Assembly: GCA_964649085.1 (NCBI GenBank)
Contig: CAZYPN010000025.1
Location: forward strand, 1-64,000
DNA length: 64,000 nt
Direction: 5' to 3'
Source of the DNA: JADMJV01 sp964649085
Lineage (GTDB): Bacteria; Vulcanimicrobiota; Xenobia; Xenobiales; JADMJV01
The notes beneath the pieces were generated by a model that worked only from the letters and a program-made list of their open reading frames with translations, did no database searches and was not told the DNA's origin. The number at the start of each line of letters is the position of its first letter. Position 1 is the first letter of the stretch. Below, piece after piece: positions 25,456 to 34,222 of this stretch. The position numbers were made by a program, and so were the translations under genes.

Positions 25456-27392
25456 ATAAGATATCGGCCCCAACCCCTGGCTGGATTCAAGAGCTACGAG
25501 AACAGGTCGTTCGCGGCCGCCATCCATTTCTTTGGGGCAACGTCTATGACCATTTCTACTATCAGGACGGCTACGCGTCGGTGGCCGATATTCTACGCAA
25601 CTTCTTCCGTTACGAACTCAACTACCAGATTGTAGCTTTCTATGATTCGGTGGACGGCCTACGTTTTGCTGATGAAGGGATGAGCGCGGCCTTCACTAAC
25701 CTGATTGCGCAGAACCTGCCGACGGCCAGAGCCCCAGCCACCGCGCCGGCACCCACGCCCCCTGTGTCGCCAGGCCAAGCTCCTGCGCGAGGAGTGCCTC
25801 CGGCCAGACCATCGGGTGGTTCACCATCGCAACAGTTGAGAATCGAGGAGGCCGTCGCCCAAATACGCCTGGCGCTCAGGCAACAAAACACCTCCGTTAT
25901 GGTTCACCTGGACCTGGCAGATCTGCTTACCGGACAGGCAGACTCGTATTCCGAGCAAGAACGCCTTATTTTGGGCCAGCTGAAGAAATGCACTCTTGAG
26001 GCGGGTATCGTCGACCAACCCACACGTCATCGAAACACCCTGGTACTGACCAGCAGCGACCTGCAAAAGCTACCTCATTGGCTTCATCGAGAGAATCCTA
26101 TCGTAGCCATCCTGGCTATCGGCCGACCGGAGCGCGAAGAACGGCGATGGTTTGCTCAGACGTACATCGAAGAATTCTCGGGGGGAAAGGCCGTTGCTCC
26201 CGACGAGCGGACAAGACTTCTGGATGACTTCGCCGACCTGACGGACGGTTTCCGTTGTTGGGACCTGGAGGCGCTCTTAAGAACCTCACTTTCTGAAGCC
26301 ATACCCTTTAAGAAAATGAAGACCCTGATCGACTTCTATAAATTTGGGTTGAAGGACGACCCCTGGCAAAAACTGGACCGGGAAAAGGTGGTTCAGGCCA
26401 GTACTCAACTGACCCAACGGGTATTGGGGCAGGAGGCTGCGGTGCGAGCGGTTGTGGACATGCTGACTTCGGCTCGAGTGGGCATCAGCTTGAGTCCAGG
26501 AAGCTCAAAAGGCGGCAAACCGAAGGGCGTCTTTTTCTTCGTAGGCCCAACCGGTGTAGGCAAAACCGAGCTGGCCAAGGCTCTTACAGAACTGGTTTTC
26601 GGCGACGAACGAGCTTTTGCACGCTTTGATATGAGCGAGTATAAAGAGGAGCACGCCGCCGAGAAACTTGCCGGGGCCCCGCCCGGGTTTGTAGGCTACG
26701 AAGAGGGGGGGCAACTGACCAACCGGGTGATCAAAAAGCCCCATTCTATTCTGCTCTTCGATGAAATTGAGAAGGCCCATCCCCGCGTGCTCGACAAGTT
26801 TTTACAGATTCTTGAAGACGGGCGTCTGACCGATGGCCGAGGCCAGACCGCCTATTTTCACCAGACCGCCATCATCTTCACGAGCAACATCGGGGCCTCA
26901 GACTACTCCGATCCGAACACAGGCCGTGTGTTGCGCCCCGGAATCATGAACAAAATAGGGCAAGGCTCCCTATGCTTTGAAGAAATCTCCAAACATTTCC
27001 GTGACGAAGTTCATTGGTTTTTCACCAGCAGAATCGGCAGAGCCGAGCTTCTCAATCGCCTGGGTGACAATATTGTGGTGTTCGACATCCTGCGCCCCCA
27101 GCATGTCGCCGGAATCAGCAGAAAATTCCTGACAGCTCTGCAGCAAACGGCCGAAGAGCGCCTGGGCCTTCATCTACAATTCTACGGTATCGAAGAACAG
27201 TTAGAGAAAGAGATGAGCGTGGGCAGCAACCTGTTGTTCGGAGGTCGCCGCGTCAAAAGCCTGCTTGAAAGTCAGGTAGAAAGGCCCTTAAACCGCTGGC
27301 TGTTCGAACAAGGCGCCCTGGACAGCCTGCGAGGCAAAACCGTAAGGGTGCAACTGGCAGAAGAAGGTGGCCTGGAGGTTGGTCATGTTTAA
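25452..27392 (+). CDS. AAA+ ATPase with ClpB-D2-like module
   Basis: Of 646 aa, residues 1-300 form an N-terminal domain typical of inactive P-loop modules (WIQELREQVVRGRHPFLWG, then VAFYDSVDGLRF) with a Pro/Ala-rich linker at about 95-130. Residues 320-646 are a ClpB/HSP104 D2-type AAA+: Walker A GPTGVGKT at 365-372, the pore-loop-like region GAPPGFVGYEEGG, Walker B ILLFDEIEKAHP near 435, sensor 1 IIFTSNIG, and a small C-terminal domain. ClpB-type machines unfold or remodel proteins. The lack of D1 and of the ClpB N-domain makes this a dedicated remodeller, most likely for its operon partners. It overlaps both neighbours. Confidence 0.85.
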   Translation: MNKISAPTPGWIQELREQVVRGRHPFLWGNVYDHFYYQDGYASVADILRNFFRYELNYQIVAFYDSVDGLRFADEGMSAAFTNLIAQNLPTARAPATAPAPTPPVSPGQAPARGVPPARPSGGSPSQQLRIEEAVAQIRLALRQQNTSVMVHLDLADLLTGQADSYSEQERLILGQLKKCTLEAGIVDQPTRHRNTLVLTSSDLQKLPHWLHRENPIVAILAIGRPEREERRWFAQTYIEEFSGGKAVAPDERTRLLDDFADLTDGFRCWDLEALLRTSLSEAIPFKKMKTLIDFYKFGLKDDPWQKLDREKVVQASTQLTQRVLGQEAAVRAVVDMLTSARVGISLSPGSSKGGKPKGVFFFVGPTGVGKTELAKALTELVFGDERAFARFDMSEYKEEHAAEKLAGAPPGFVGYEEGGQLTNRVIKKPHSILLFDEIEKAHPRVLDKFLQILEDGRLTDGRGQTAYFHQTAIIFTSNIGASDYSDPNTGRVLRPGIMNKIGQGSLCFEEISKHFRDEVHWFFTSRIGRAELLNRLGDNIVVFDILRPQHVAGISRKFLTALQQTAEERLGLHLQFYGIEEQLEKEMSVGSNLLFGGRRVKSLLESQVERPLNRWLFEQGALDSLRGKTVRVQLAEEGGLEVGHV

Positions 27393-28629
27393 AGTAAGCT
27401 GCGAATGGAATTTGCCCAAAAGACATAAAGGGGCCACCACCGAGGCCGAGCGCATCCTGCGAATTCGCCTGCACCCCGAGTCGACGTCATCAGCACCGGT
27501 CCACGTGGCGATGGCGCTCGATACAAGCGGGTCGATGGAAGGCACTCGATTAAGCGAAGCCAAACGGGCGTGCCTGGCGGCTTGCAGCGTGCTACGCCCC
27601 CAAGACTTTGTATCGCTTGCCACCTTTTCTACCGACCTCCAGGTGCTCGTGGAGAAGCAGGCAGCGGGTACGGTCGACCTGAAAGAATTGGAAAGAAACC
27701 TGGCAGGCCTGACGGCGGATGGCATCACCCGCACCGACCTCGCCCTGAATTGGCTCAAGACCAGCCTGGCGACGCAATTGGGCGGTCGCTTTGCGATTCT
27801 GGCCACCGACGGCCATCCCACGAACAAGCTGGGCGAAGCTTTGCAGGCTTTCGATTCGCTGGAGCAAACCGCAGGCGAAATCGGCGGGCTGGGAATGAGC
27901 CTGTCGTGCATCGGATTGGGCTCGGCAGAAAATTTTCATCCAAGATTCTTGCTCGATTTGACCGATAAGGGCCAGGGAAAGTTCTTTCACGCAGCCAGCG
28001 ACGGACAGTTGACCGAGGCTTTACGGGAGCACTTTCGCCGTGCGACCCAAGTCGGGGCCACCGAGGTCGTCCTGTGCCTGCGGCCCCGCCTGTCCAACCT
28101 TCGGCTGACAGCCTGCTGCCAGATCGCCCCGGAATTTCGACCCAAGGACCCTCCACCCCCCGAGGCGCCGGAGTGGCGCCTACGTGTCTCTCAAGTGCAG
28201 GGTCAGGTGGACACCGATCTACTATTGAAGTTCAAACTTCCCAAGCCCGCCTTCGGCGAAAAAGCGGGCGTTCGCCCCGTGTTGGAACTGCAGACCCTGG
28301 TTGACGGGCAAGACTTGGGCCAGCAGGCTGTCAACCTGGAATTTGTGGCCTCGTCATTTGAAGAGCAACAAGGCCACGATGAGGTCAAACGAGCTGCCAC
28401 ACTGTGGGGGCTGAATAGCTGCCAGGACGCCATTGTGCGCTCACAAGACGTGCATCGAACGGGGCGATTGCTGCAGCAGCTGGAGCAGGATGCTGGTAAG
28501 GTTGGAGCCGCCGAGGTGGCTCAGAACGCCAAAGCGCAATTGGAGCAGCTACAGCGGGAGGGAAAATTCGACCCCAATTCGACCACTCGCAACACCCAAC
28601 TGCTCCGCGACCTGGGAGGCCAACTTTGA
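27385..28629 (+). CDS. von Willebrand factor A (vWA) domain protein
   Basis: This 414-aa protein has a vWA domain at about 38-215 with a complete metal-ion adhesion site: DTSGS at 46-50, the Thr in GITRTD, and the Asp in LATDGHP. A beta-rich domain follows (about 220-330), then a helical tail. vWA proteins commonly act as Mg-dependent adaptors recruited by AAA+ ATPases, as in chelatases and MoxR systems. The gene overlaps the ClpB-like gene by 8 bp, which supports direct partnership. The ATG at 27385 is chosen for the GGAGG 6 bases upstream. Confidence 0.88.
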   Translation: MFKVSCEWNLPKRHKGATTEAERILRIRLHPESTSSAPVHVAMALDTSGSMEGTRLSEAKRACLAACSVLRPQDFVSLATFSTDLQVLVEKQAAGTVDLKELERNLAGLTADGITRTDLALNWLKTSLATQLGGRFAILATDGHPTNKLGEALQAFDSLEQTAGEIGGLGMSLSCIGLGSAENFHPRFLLDLTDKGQGKFFHAASDGQLTEALREHFRRATQVGATEVVLCLRPRLSNLRLTACCQIAPEFRPKDPPPPEAPEWRLRVSQVQGQVDTDLLLKFKLPKPAFGEKAGVRPVLELQTLVDGQDLGQQAVNLEFVASSFEEQQGHDEVKRAATLWGLNSCQDAIVRSQDVHRTGRLLQQLEQDAGKVGAAEVAQNAKAQLEQLQREGKFDPNSTTRNTQLLRDLGGQL

Positions 28630-28667
28630 TGGCGGCCACTTACCAGTTGCGAATCTGACGAACGCTT

Positions 28668-30263
28668 ATGGCATCCTTTGCGGAATGGATCGGTCAGGAG
28701 ATCGAAGGGCGCTATCGCCTGGTTTCCATTTTGGGCCAGGGCAGTTACGGCTGCGTCTTTCAGGCGGCTGCACTGCACGACGGTGAAGAAACCGGCAACG
28801 TTGCCGTCAAGGTTCTGCAACCCCAAAATGAACAGGAAAAGCAACAGGTGCTTCGGGAGATCAGCGCTGGCAACCAGCTCAGCCATGACTGCATCAACCT
28901 GATCACGCTGCTGAGTTCAGGCATCGTAAAACAACCGGAGCACCTGGCCGGTTTTCACTTCCTGGTAACGGAACTGGGGGAAACCACCTTGGAAAGCAGG
29001 CTCCTTCAAGCAGAACCTCCTTCTCCCGAAGAGTGTGCCCAAATCGCAGTTGACCTTGCCCGGGCTCTGCGTGCGATGCACCTGGCCAATGCCGTTCATC
29101 GCGACATTAAGCCCGGCAACCTGATCCTGGTCAATGGCCGCTGGAAACTGGCTGATTTCGGCCTGACGATGGCCGCAGACAACGAACTGGACCAGCAGGC
29201 ACCCAACGGAACCCCCGCCTACATGAGCCCGGAAAGTTTTCGGCGCCAACTGGGGCTGCCGCAAGACATCTGGGCTTTCGGGGCGGTGCTCCAGGAGTGC
29301 CTGACGGGCAAGTTGCCCTATTCTGGCCAGAGTGTGGAGGCTTTAAGCGCCCAGGCTGCTGCTGACGAGCCCCACATCGAGGAGGGCCTGCCCGAACCCT
29401 TCAATGCCATCGTGCGAGGTTGTTTAAGGCGCGACCCTCGCGAGCGCTTGACCATCGAGGACATCCTGGAAAAGCTGCAGCCCAAAGCCGTGGAGGCAAC
29501 GCTGCCCCCGCCAGCACCCGTGGCGCCGCCCCCCCCCAGCGCACAGCCAGTAAAGATCCAAAGGCCTCGTCCGCAGGTGAAGAAACGACTGTGGCCAGCG
29601 GTTCCTAATCAGCAACCGACGGACGGATTGCCAGATACCTGGGATAGCTCTGGGACGCATCAGCCGGCTGACCATTCCGTGCTGGCGGATATTCCAGCCG
29701 GAACCTTCCTTTACGGGCCCGATGCGGTGGAATACACTCTGCCGGCCTTTCAAGTAAGCAAATATCCGGTAACCAACGCTCAGTTCCAATTGTTCTTAGA
29801 TGCCCGCCCCCAACTACAGGCGCAGTGCAAGAACTGGCAGGTGTTTGCACGCCGTTGGGGTGCGCGCGCCCCGGCCGTCGGTGTGAGCTGGCATATGGCT
29901 CAAGAGTATTGCGCCTGGGCTGGCTTGAGGTTGCTCAGTCAAGAAGAGTGGGAACGGGCAGCCCGCCACATCGACGGAAGGATGTATCCGTGGGGGCCGA
30001 CCTGGAACCCATCGCTGGCGGTGGTCGCCAGTCAAGGCCCACAACCCGTTGGCCTGTTTCCGCAGGGTGCGTCACCAGAGGGCGTGATGGACTTGATTGG
30101 AAACTGTTGGGAATGGACGTCCAGTGCATCCTCAAACGAAGAGTGCTTTATCTGCGGGGGAAGTTGGGCTTCATCGGTTGGCACGCAATTGCAGGCTACG
30201 TTCCGAGAAACGATGCCCAAAGCCCGGCAACATTCACGCCTGGGTTTTCGTTGTGGTAAATGA
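28668..30263 (+). CDS. Ser/Thr protein kinase fused to a formylglycine-enzyme (FGE) type domain
   Basis: This 531-aa protein has two parts. The kinase (about 10-270) has a GQGSYG nucleotide loop, VAVKVL lysine, HRDIKPGN catalytic loop near 144 and ADFGLT metal site, so it should be active. A Pro-rich linker leads to a C-terminal FGE/SUMF1-like C-type lectin fold (about 340-531: IPAGTF, VSKYPVTNAQF, AVGVSWHMAQEYCAW, GNCWEWTSS, GGSWASS, LGFRCGK). The fold often serves as a ligand-binding module rather than an enzyme. This is the last gene of the operon and faces the ZorA/ZorB-like genes 14 bp away. It may sense a ligand and phosphorylate operon partners. Confidence 0.9.
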   Translation: MASFAEWIGQEIEGRYRLVSILGQGSYGCVFQAAALHDGEETGNVAVKVLQPQNEQEKQQVLREISAGNQLSHDCINLITLLSSGIVKQPEHLAGFHFLVTELGETTLESRLLQAEPPSPEECAQIAVDLARALRAMHLANAVHRDIKPGNLILVNGRWKLADFGLTMAADNELDQQAPNGTPAYMSPESFRRQLGLPQDIWAFGAVLQECLTGKLPYSGQSVEALSAQAAADEPHIEEGLPEPFNAIVRGCLRRDPRERLTIEDILEKLQPKAVEATLPPPAPVAPPPPSAQPVKIQRPRPQVKKRLWPAVPNQQPTDGLPDTWDSSGTHQPADHSVLADIPAGTFLYGPDAVEYTLPAFQVSKYPVTNAQFQLFLDARPQLQAQCKNWQVFARRWGARAPAVGVSWHMAQEYCAWAGLRLLSQEEWERAARHIDGRMYPWGPTWNPSLAVVASQGPQPVGLFPQGASPEGVMDLIGNCWEWTSSASSNEECFICGGSWASSVGTQLQATFRETMPKARQHSRLGFRCGK

Positions 30264-30277
30264 ATCCGGTCGGGAGC

Positions 30278-30793
30278 CTACGGGCGGGCGTCATTTTCCA
30301 ACTTGGCCAGCAAGCGTTTGAGTGGCTCGTTGGTTTTGCGCTGGAGGGCGGTCAGCAGCTCACGGGGGTCGTCTGCGGGCCGCCCACGCTGCTTCAGCTC
30401 GTTCAAATTGGTTAGGATGCCCAACAGAAGCTCGCCCCGCTCGCGATCTTTTGCCGGCATTCCGGGTTGCTTGGCCACCTCCAGGGCAGCCAGGGCTGGG
30501 GGTTGGAGCTGACGCAACAGAATGCGCCAGGCCTCGGCGTCGTGGCCATCAGCCTGTTGGAGCAACTCAAACTCGTGAAAGGTGACAGCCTGCTTCAATT
30601 GTTCCCCCAAAAGGTCTCGAAGGCGGCTAAACCAGGTCTGGCTGACATCGGCAACTGCGGGCAGCGCTTCAATTTCATCCCGCAAAAGCTCGAACTCTTG
30701 AGGTGACAGATGCAAGCTTAGCCGCAAGCGAAGAAAACGCGCGGCGGCGTCCTGTCGGTTCTCTAACTTGGCGAGCAACGCGTCTTTGTCCAC
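30278..30793 (-). CDS. uncharacterised 171-aa helical protein downstream of zorB-like gene
   Basis: The family is not recognised. It is almost entirely helical by composition, rich in Leu, Glu, Gln and Arg, with no membrane segment or metal motif. Its ATG lies 3 bp after the ZorB-like stop, so it is co-transcribed as the third gene of that unit. Its position matches that of ZorC, but it is far too short for ZorC and shows none of its sequence. It could be a soluble coupling subunit of the channel complex. Confidence 0.65.
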   Translation of the reverse strand: MDKDALLAKLENRQDAAARFLRLRLSLHLSPQEFELLRDEIEALPAVADVSQTWFSRLRDLLGEQLKQAVTFHEFELLQQADGHDAEAWRILLRQLQPPALAALEVAKQPGMPAKDRERGELLLGILTNLNELKQRGRPADDPRELLTALQRKTNEPLKRLLAKLENDARP

Positions 30794-30796
30794 GCT

Positions 30797-31549
30797 CTAC
30801 CGACGCCCATTCGTGATGGAAGCCCTGACCACATAGATGGGCTGAGCGTACAGCCGCATTTCAACACGGCGATTGATGTCCTTCAAAGCGTCCGAAACGC
30901 TCTGGCGAGGGACCGCCGGATAGGCCGCAACAGGAACGTGGGAACTGTAGCCCGCCACCCTCAGCACCGTCTCGCCAAGGTCGGCCTGAATCAACTGGGC
31001 ATTGCCTTGTTGTGAGGCAAGCCGGATGCGAAAATCGCTGCGCAAGGCCTCGTCCGCTCGCAAAATCGCTTCGAGTTCGTGAACCACCGTAATGGCGCGC
31101 TGCCCCGACAACTCCCAGTTCAAGTCCAGGGCCGATGCACCCCCGCGGCCTAATGGGTCGAGATCGGTGTGGCCGGCCACCTCCAATACAAGGAAATGGC
31201 CCTGAGTCCACTCTTTCTGTTGCCTGGCATAACGGCGAAGCCCTTCCAGGCCAGCTTTCAAATCCAACAGTCGGGCTTTTAGCTCGGCGCGCGCCCGGCC
31301 AGGGTTCTTGAAGTTTGACTCGCCCGAATTAAAAAGAAACTGAGCGGACAGGGTAACCGTTTTGCAAATCAACTTCTCACCGGGCTCTGCCCCCCCGCCC
31401 GCCTTGTCGTCCACACGCTGGGTGACGGCGATCAGTGATGACACCGCCAGCACAATGAAGATCGAAGCCATCAGCAAAATGGAGTCGGTGACAGCCGGCC
31501 AGACATTGGCCTCGGAAGGATAAGATTCGCTCCTCCTCCTCCGCGCCAT
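30797..31549 (-). CDS. zorB: ZorB/MotB-like protein with OmpA-type peptidoglycan-binding domain
   Basis: This 250-aa protein has a short basic cytoplasmic N-terminus (MARRRRSES), one membrane helix with an embedded Asp (WPAVTDSILLMASIFIVLAV), a linker and a C-terminal OmpA/MotB-like domain (AGHTDLDP, then DINRRVEMRLY). The membrane Asp is the proton-carrying residue in MotB, ExbD and ZorB. Family knowledge: ZorB forms a proton-driven stator with ZorA, anchored to the cell wall. The start overlaps the ZorA-like stop by one base. The stator type is firm; the Zorya label rests on the defence setting. Confidence 0.8.
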   Translation of the reverse strand: MARRRRSESYPSEANVWPAVTDSILLMASIFIVLAVSSLIAVTQRVDDKAGGGAEPGEKLICKTVTLSAQFLFNSGESNFKNPGRARAELKARLLDLKAGLEGLRRYARQQKEWTQGHFLVLEVAGHTDLDPLGRGGASALDLNWELSGQRAITVVHELEAILRADEALRSDFRIRLASQQGNAQLIQADLGETVLRVAGYSSHVPVAAYPAVPRQSVSDALKDINRRVEMRLYAQPIYVVRASITNGRR

Positions 31550-34005
31550 CAGGCAGAGCCTCCGCCTGGCCTGGCGGTCGGAAGTCCGGCCTTTTGCGCC
31601 AGCTCTCTAACGGCGGCTCGCCACTCTTGCTGAAGCCCGGAAACGGCTGCCTCGAACGACCGCACGCTTCCCAGATGGCTTTTCACAATTTCCTGATAGT
31701 TGCTAGCCTGAGCCTGTTGTGCCTGAACGGCTGTGTTGAAAACCTCGAGCAATTGATCGCAAGCCTGCACGATGCGCCTGGCACCTTCCGAGTGCTCTCG
31801 GGTGTTCTCGCGAAGTTGTTGCACAGAAGGTTCCATCAGCCTCTGCATTTCGGCGAGCAAACTCTGCACCTGGCCCTCGAGCACCTGAGACAGGCTTTGA
31901 ACCGCCTGACGATTCGTCTCTTGAATCTGTGCAAGCTCTCCGGCTCGATGGCTATTGGCCTGCCCAAAGGCGTCAAAAATCATCGCAATTCTCTGTTCCA
32001 GGCTGTTGACCAATCTGGTGCTGGACTCGCGCTGCTGCTCGGCGACTTCGTTCAGGCTGGCTTCCCAGTTGGCTGCCTGGGAACTGGCCTGCTCATGAAC
32101 GGCCATAACGGAGCGGGCAATTCTTTCCAGCTCGGTCCTGAGCTGCTGGTGGGCTTGGGTGAGCTCGTTGCGGAAGGTCTGATGCAGCCCCCCGTGCACG
32201 GTTTGCGCCTCCGCCAGGAAGGTTTGCAGCTGCTGTTCGGCTTGTTGACGAACCTGCTGGTTCAAATTCACCAGCTGGTCCTGTGACCGCCTGCCCATCT
32301 CTTCGTAAGATTGCTGAGCATCGTGCAGTGCCTTCTGCAGCAGACTGTGACCCTCGTTGCGCATCCTCGTGATCTCGGCCACCATTTTCTCCGCTTCTCG
32401 GGAAGCCGATTCGACAATCGCTTCGGTCTTTTGCATCCAATCCCGAGCGCGCTGGTCAAAGCGGCTGGCCAGAGCCTCGACCATTGCCTCATGCCTTTGT
32501 TGGCCTGCGGCCCGGTCTTCCTCAGCCAGCCCGCGAACAGCCTCAGCGTAGGCCGACAGTTGGGTGGCAGAATTCGTGTAGCGGTCGACCAGATGGGCGA
32601 TGGAGGAACCAATCTTATGTAGATTTTCACCCATTTGCTGGATGTTTTTGCCAGTGGCAATGGCGTTGTTGAGGTATTGGCCCAGCTCTTCATTCTTGGC
32701 CAGCGAGTAGGTGTTCAAGGCATCTACGGCCCTGCCAAGTTCCTGGAAAAGGGTCTGCTCTTTCTCATACTGGGTTTTGAGAACCAGGGCCAGCTCCTGG
32801 CTCAGAATTCTGAAGTTCTCTTCATAGTTCATCAGCGCTTCAACCCGAGCGTGAATAGCCTGCAAACTGGAGGCTTTAAGGTTGATTTCCGCGAGCAACT
32901 TCAGCTGATCGCTGCCGGTACTCGGACGCAGCGCAGCACCGATCTCGGCAGAAATCAGCAGCACTTCGTCGGCAACAAGCGCGTTAAAGAAACAGCGGAA
33001 GACGGCAACATCGAGCAACAACACGATCATCGCGCCGATGCCCAGAACGCTGCTCACCACCACTACCGACAAACCATCGGCAATGGTTTGCACGGTGACT
33101 TTGGCCGTCGCCGGCGCAGCGGCCGGGCGGGGGTCTTCCTGGACCAACGTTTCGGTTCTACCTGAGGGATTCGCCTGAGCGCGATATGAAGTGGTCGAGG
33201 GTTTAGCGCCCTGAACCTCGGCCGGCATCAAATTCGGCATCTCCCGCACGGCCTCAGAAAGACCAAAGAAGTTACCCACCAGGCCCACGAGCACAAGGGT
33301 GGAAGCGACTGCCTGCAGCAGATTGAGCTTCTGCCGGCAGTGGTCGGCCATTCCCTCGACGATCATTTCCGCGTCGGAGTCCGGTGAAGGGTCGGTCCAG
33401 GATTTAACGGCGCGATGAAGCCTGGTTCCCGAAGGTAATGCCTGAAGCGCGTTCAGCAATCCCTGGCCCTCCGGGCTGTCGGGTGCGAGCTTCTTTCCAG
33501 CGGGCCAGTCCTTCTTGAGGGTGTCCCAATGATGCAGGGCCTTCCGGTGGGCTGGATTCTGAACGAGCACTTCGCACAAGAACAAATAGGCGGTGGCCAC
33601 AAGGGAAATCAACAAGATGAACAGGATAATAATGCCAAAGAACTCGCCGGCAGTACCACCGGGGTCACTTAAACCGTAGTTTTTCAAAAAACTAGTATTG
33701 CCCGTGAAGAATAACCAGCACAAAACAAGGTTCACAGCAATCAGCCCGAGGTTCGCAACGAAGAACCCAACGTGAAGGGGCGAGTAGGGCCAGGCCGGAG
33801 CAGCACCGAGATGGCCGAAGTTGGGGCCCTTAGGCTGTGGCGCTGGCCTGGCCGCCGTTGTGGCCTCGTCAGCGGATGTCGCACCAGCGCTCGCCACCTC
33901 CGTCGAAGATGCCACATGTTTTTCCATGAAGGAGGCTGAAGGCGGCTTAACCTTCGGTTTTGGTTCTTCGCTCAACCCGGCCTCCCCTGATCCCTCTATC
34001 ACCAA
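31549..34005 (-). CDS. zorA: ZorA-like MotA/ExbB-family channel with long coiled-coil tail
   Basis: This 818-aa protein has an N-terminal Pro/Ala-rich stretch of about 75 aa, then membrane helices near 79-100, 121-147, 233-253 and 312-336 in the MotA/TolQ/ExbB arrangement (LVLVGLVGNFFGL is the typical proton-path helix). About 450 residues of continuous coiled coil with Ala/Glu/Gln repeats follow. A long intracellular tail on a MotA-like channel is the hallmark of ZorA, where it signals phage sensing to soluble effectors. The start is TTG at 34005 or GTG at 34002. No ZorC, ZorD helicase or ZorE nuclease follows. Confidence 0.8.
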   Translation of the reverse strand: MVIEGSGEAGLSEEPKPKVKPPSASFMEKHVASSTEVASAGATSADEATTAARPAPQPKGPNFGHLGAAPAWPYSPLHVGFFVANLGLIAVNLVLCWLFFTGNTSFLKNYGLSDPGGTAGEFFGIIILFILLISLVATAYLFLCEVLVQNPAHRKALHHWDTLKKDWPAGKKLAPDSPEGQGLLNALQALPSGTRLHRAVKSWTDPSPDSDAEMIVEGMADHCRQKLNLLQAVASTLVLVGLVGNFFGLSEAVREMPNLMPAEVQGAKPSTTSYRAQANPSGRTETLVQEDPRPAAAPATAKVTVQTIADGLSVVVVSSVLGIGAMIVLLLDVAVFRCFFNALVADEVLLISAEIGAALRPSTGSDQLKLLAEINLKASSLQAIHARVEALMNYEENFRILSQELALVLKTQYEKEQTLFQELGRAVDALNTYSLAKNEELGQYLNNAIATGKNIQQMGENLHKIGSSIAHLVDRYTNSATQLSAYAEAVRGLAEEDRAAGQQRHEAMVEALASRFDQRARDWMQKTEAIVESASREAEKMVAEITRMRNEGHSLLQKALHDAQQSYEEMGRRSQDQLVNLNQQVRQQAEQQLQTFLAEAQTVHGGLHQTFRNELTQAHQQLRTELERIARSVMAVHEQASSQAANWEASLNEVAEQQRESSTRLVNSLEQRIAMIFDAFGQANSHRAGELAQIQETNRQAVQSLSQVLEGQVQSLLAEMQRLMEPSVQQLRENTREHSEGARRIVQACDQLLEVFNTAVQAQQAQASNYQEIVKSHLGSVRSFEAAVSGLQQEWRAAVRELAQKAGLPTARPGGGSA

Positions 34006-34222
34006 CTGACCCGCGCGCTGGCTGGACAGAGCGATTTGTTCAGGCGATACCCGGCCTCATCCTCCTGCGAGGGAAAATCTCAAGCAGGCGATGGCCGGAA
34101 GAATCCTCCCGTTCGTCAGCCCGGAACAAGCATTCAGGAGGTGAACCGCCTGTTCGTCACCTCGTGTCCACAAGACGTCGGCGGGCAAGGACAAAGATGC
34201 CATTGGAAAGAAACGCTGGCAA
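34006..34222. promoter_or_regulatory. divergent intergenic region between ZorA-like and DUF262 genes
   Basis: These 217 bp have no supported gene. The region must hold promoters for the minus-strand channel operon and the plus-strand DUF262 cassette. No clear palindrome or -35/-10 pair is recognised. Confidence 0.3.

Noticed and set aside
29700..30263. Possible DGR variable region in the FGE domain
   Set aside because: The fold is right, but there is no reverse transcriptase, no template repeat and no second copy in the window.
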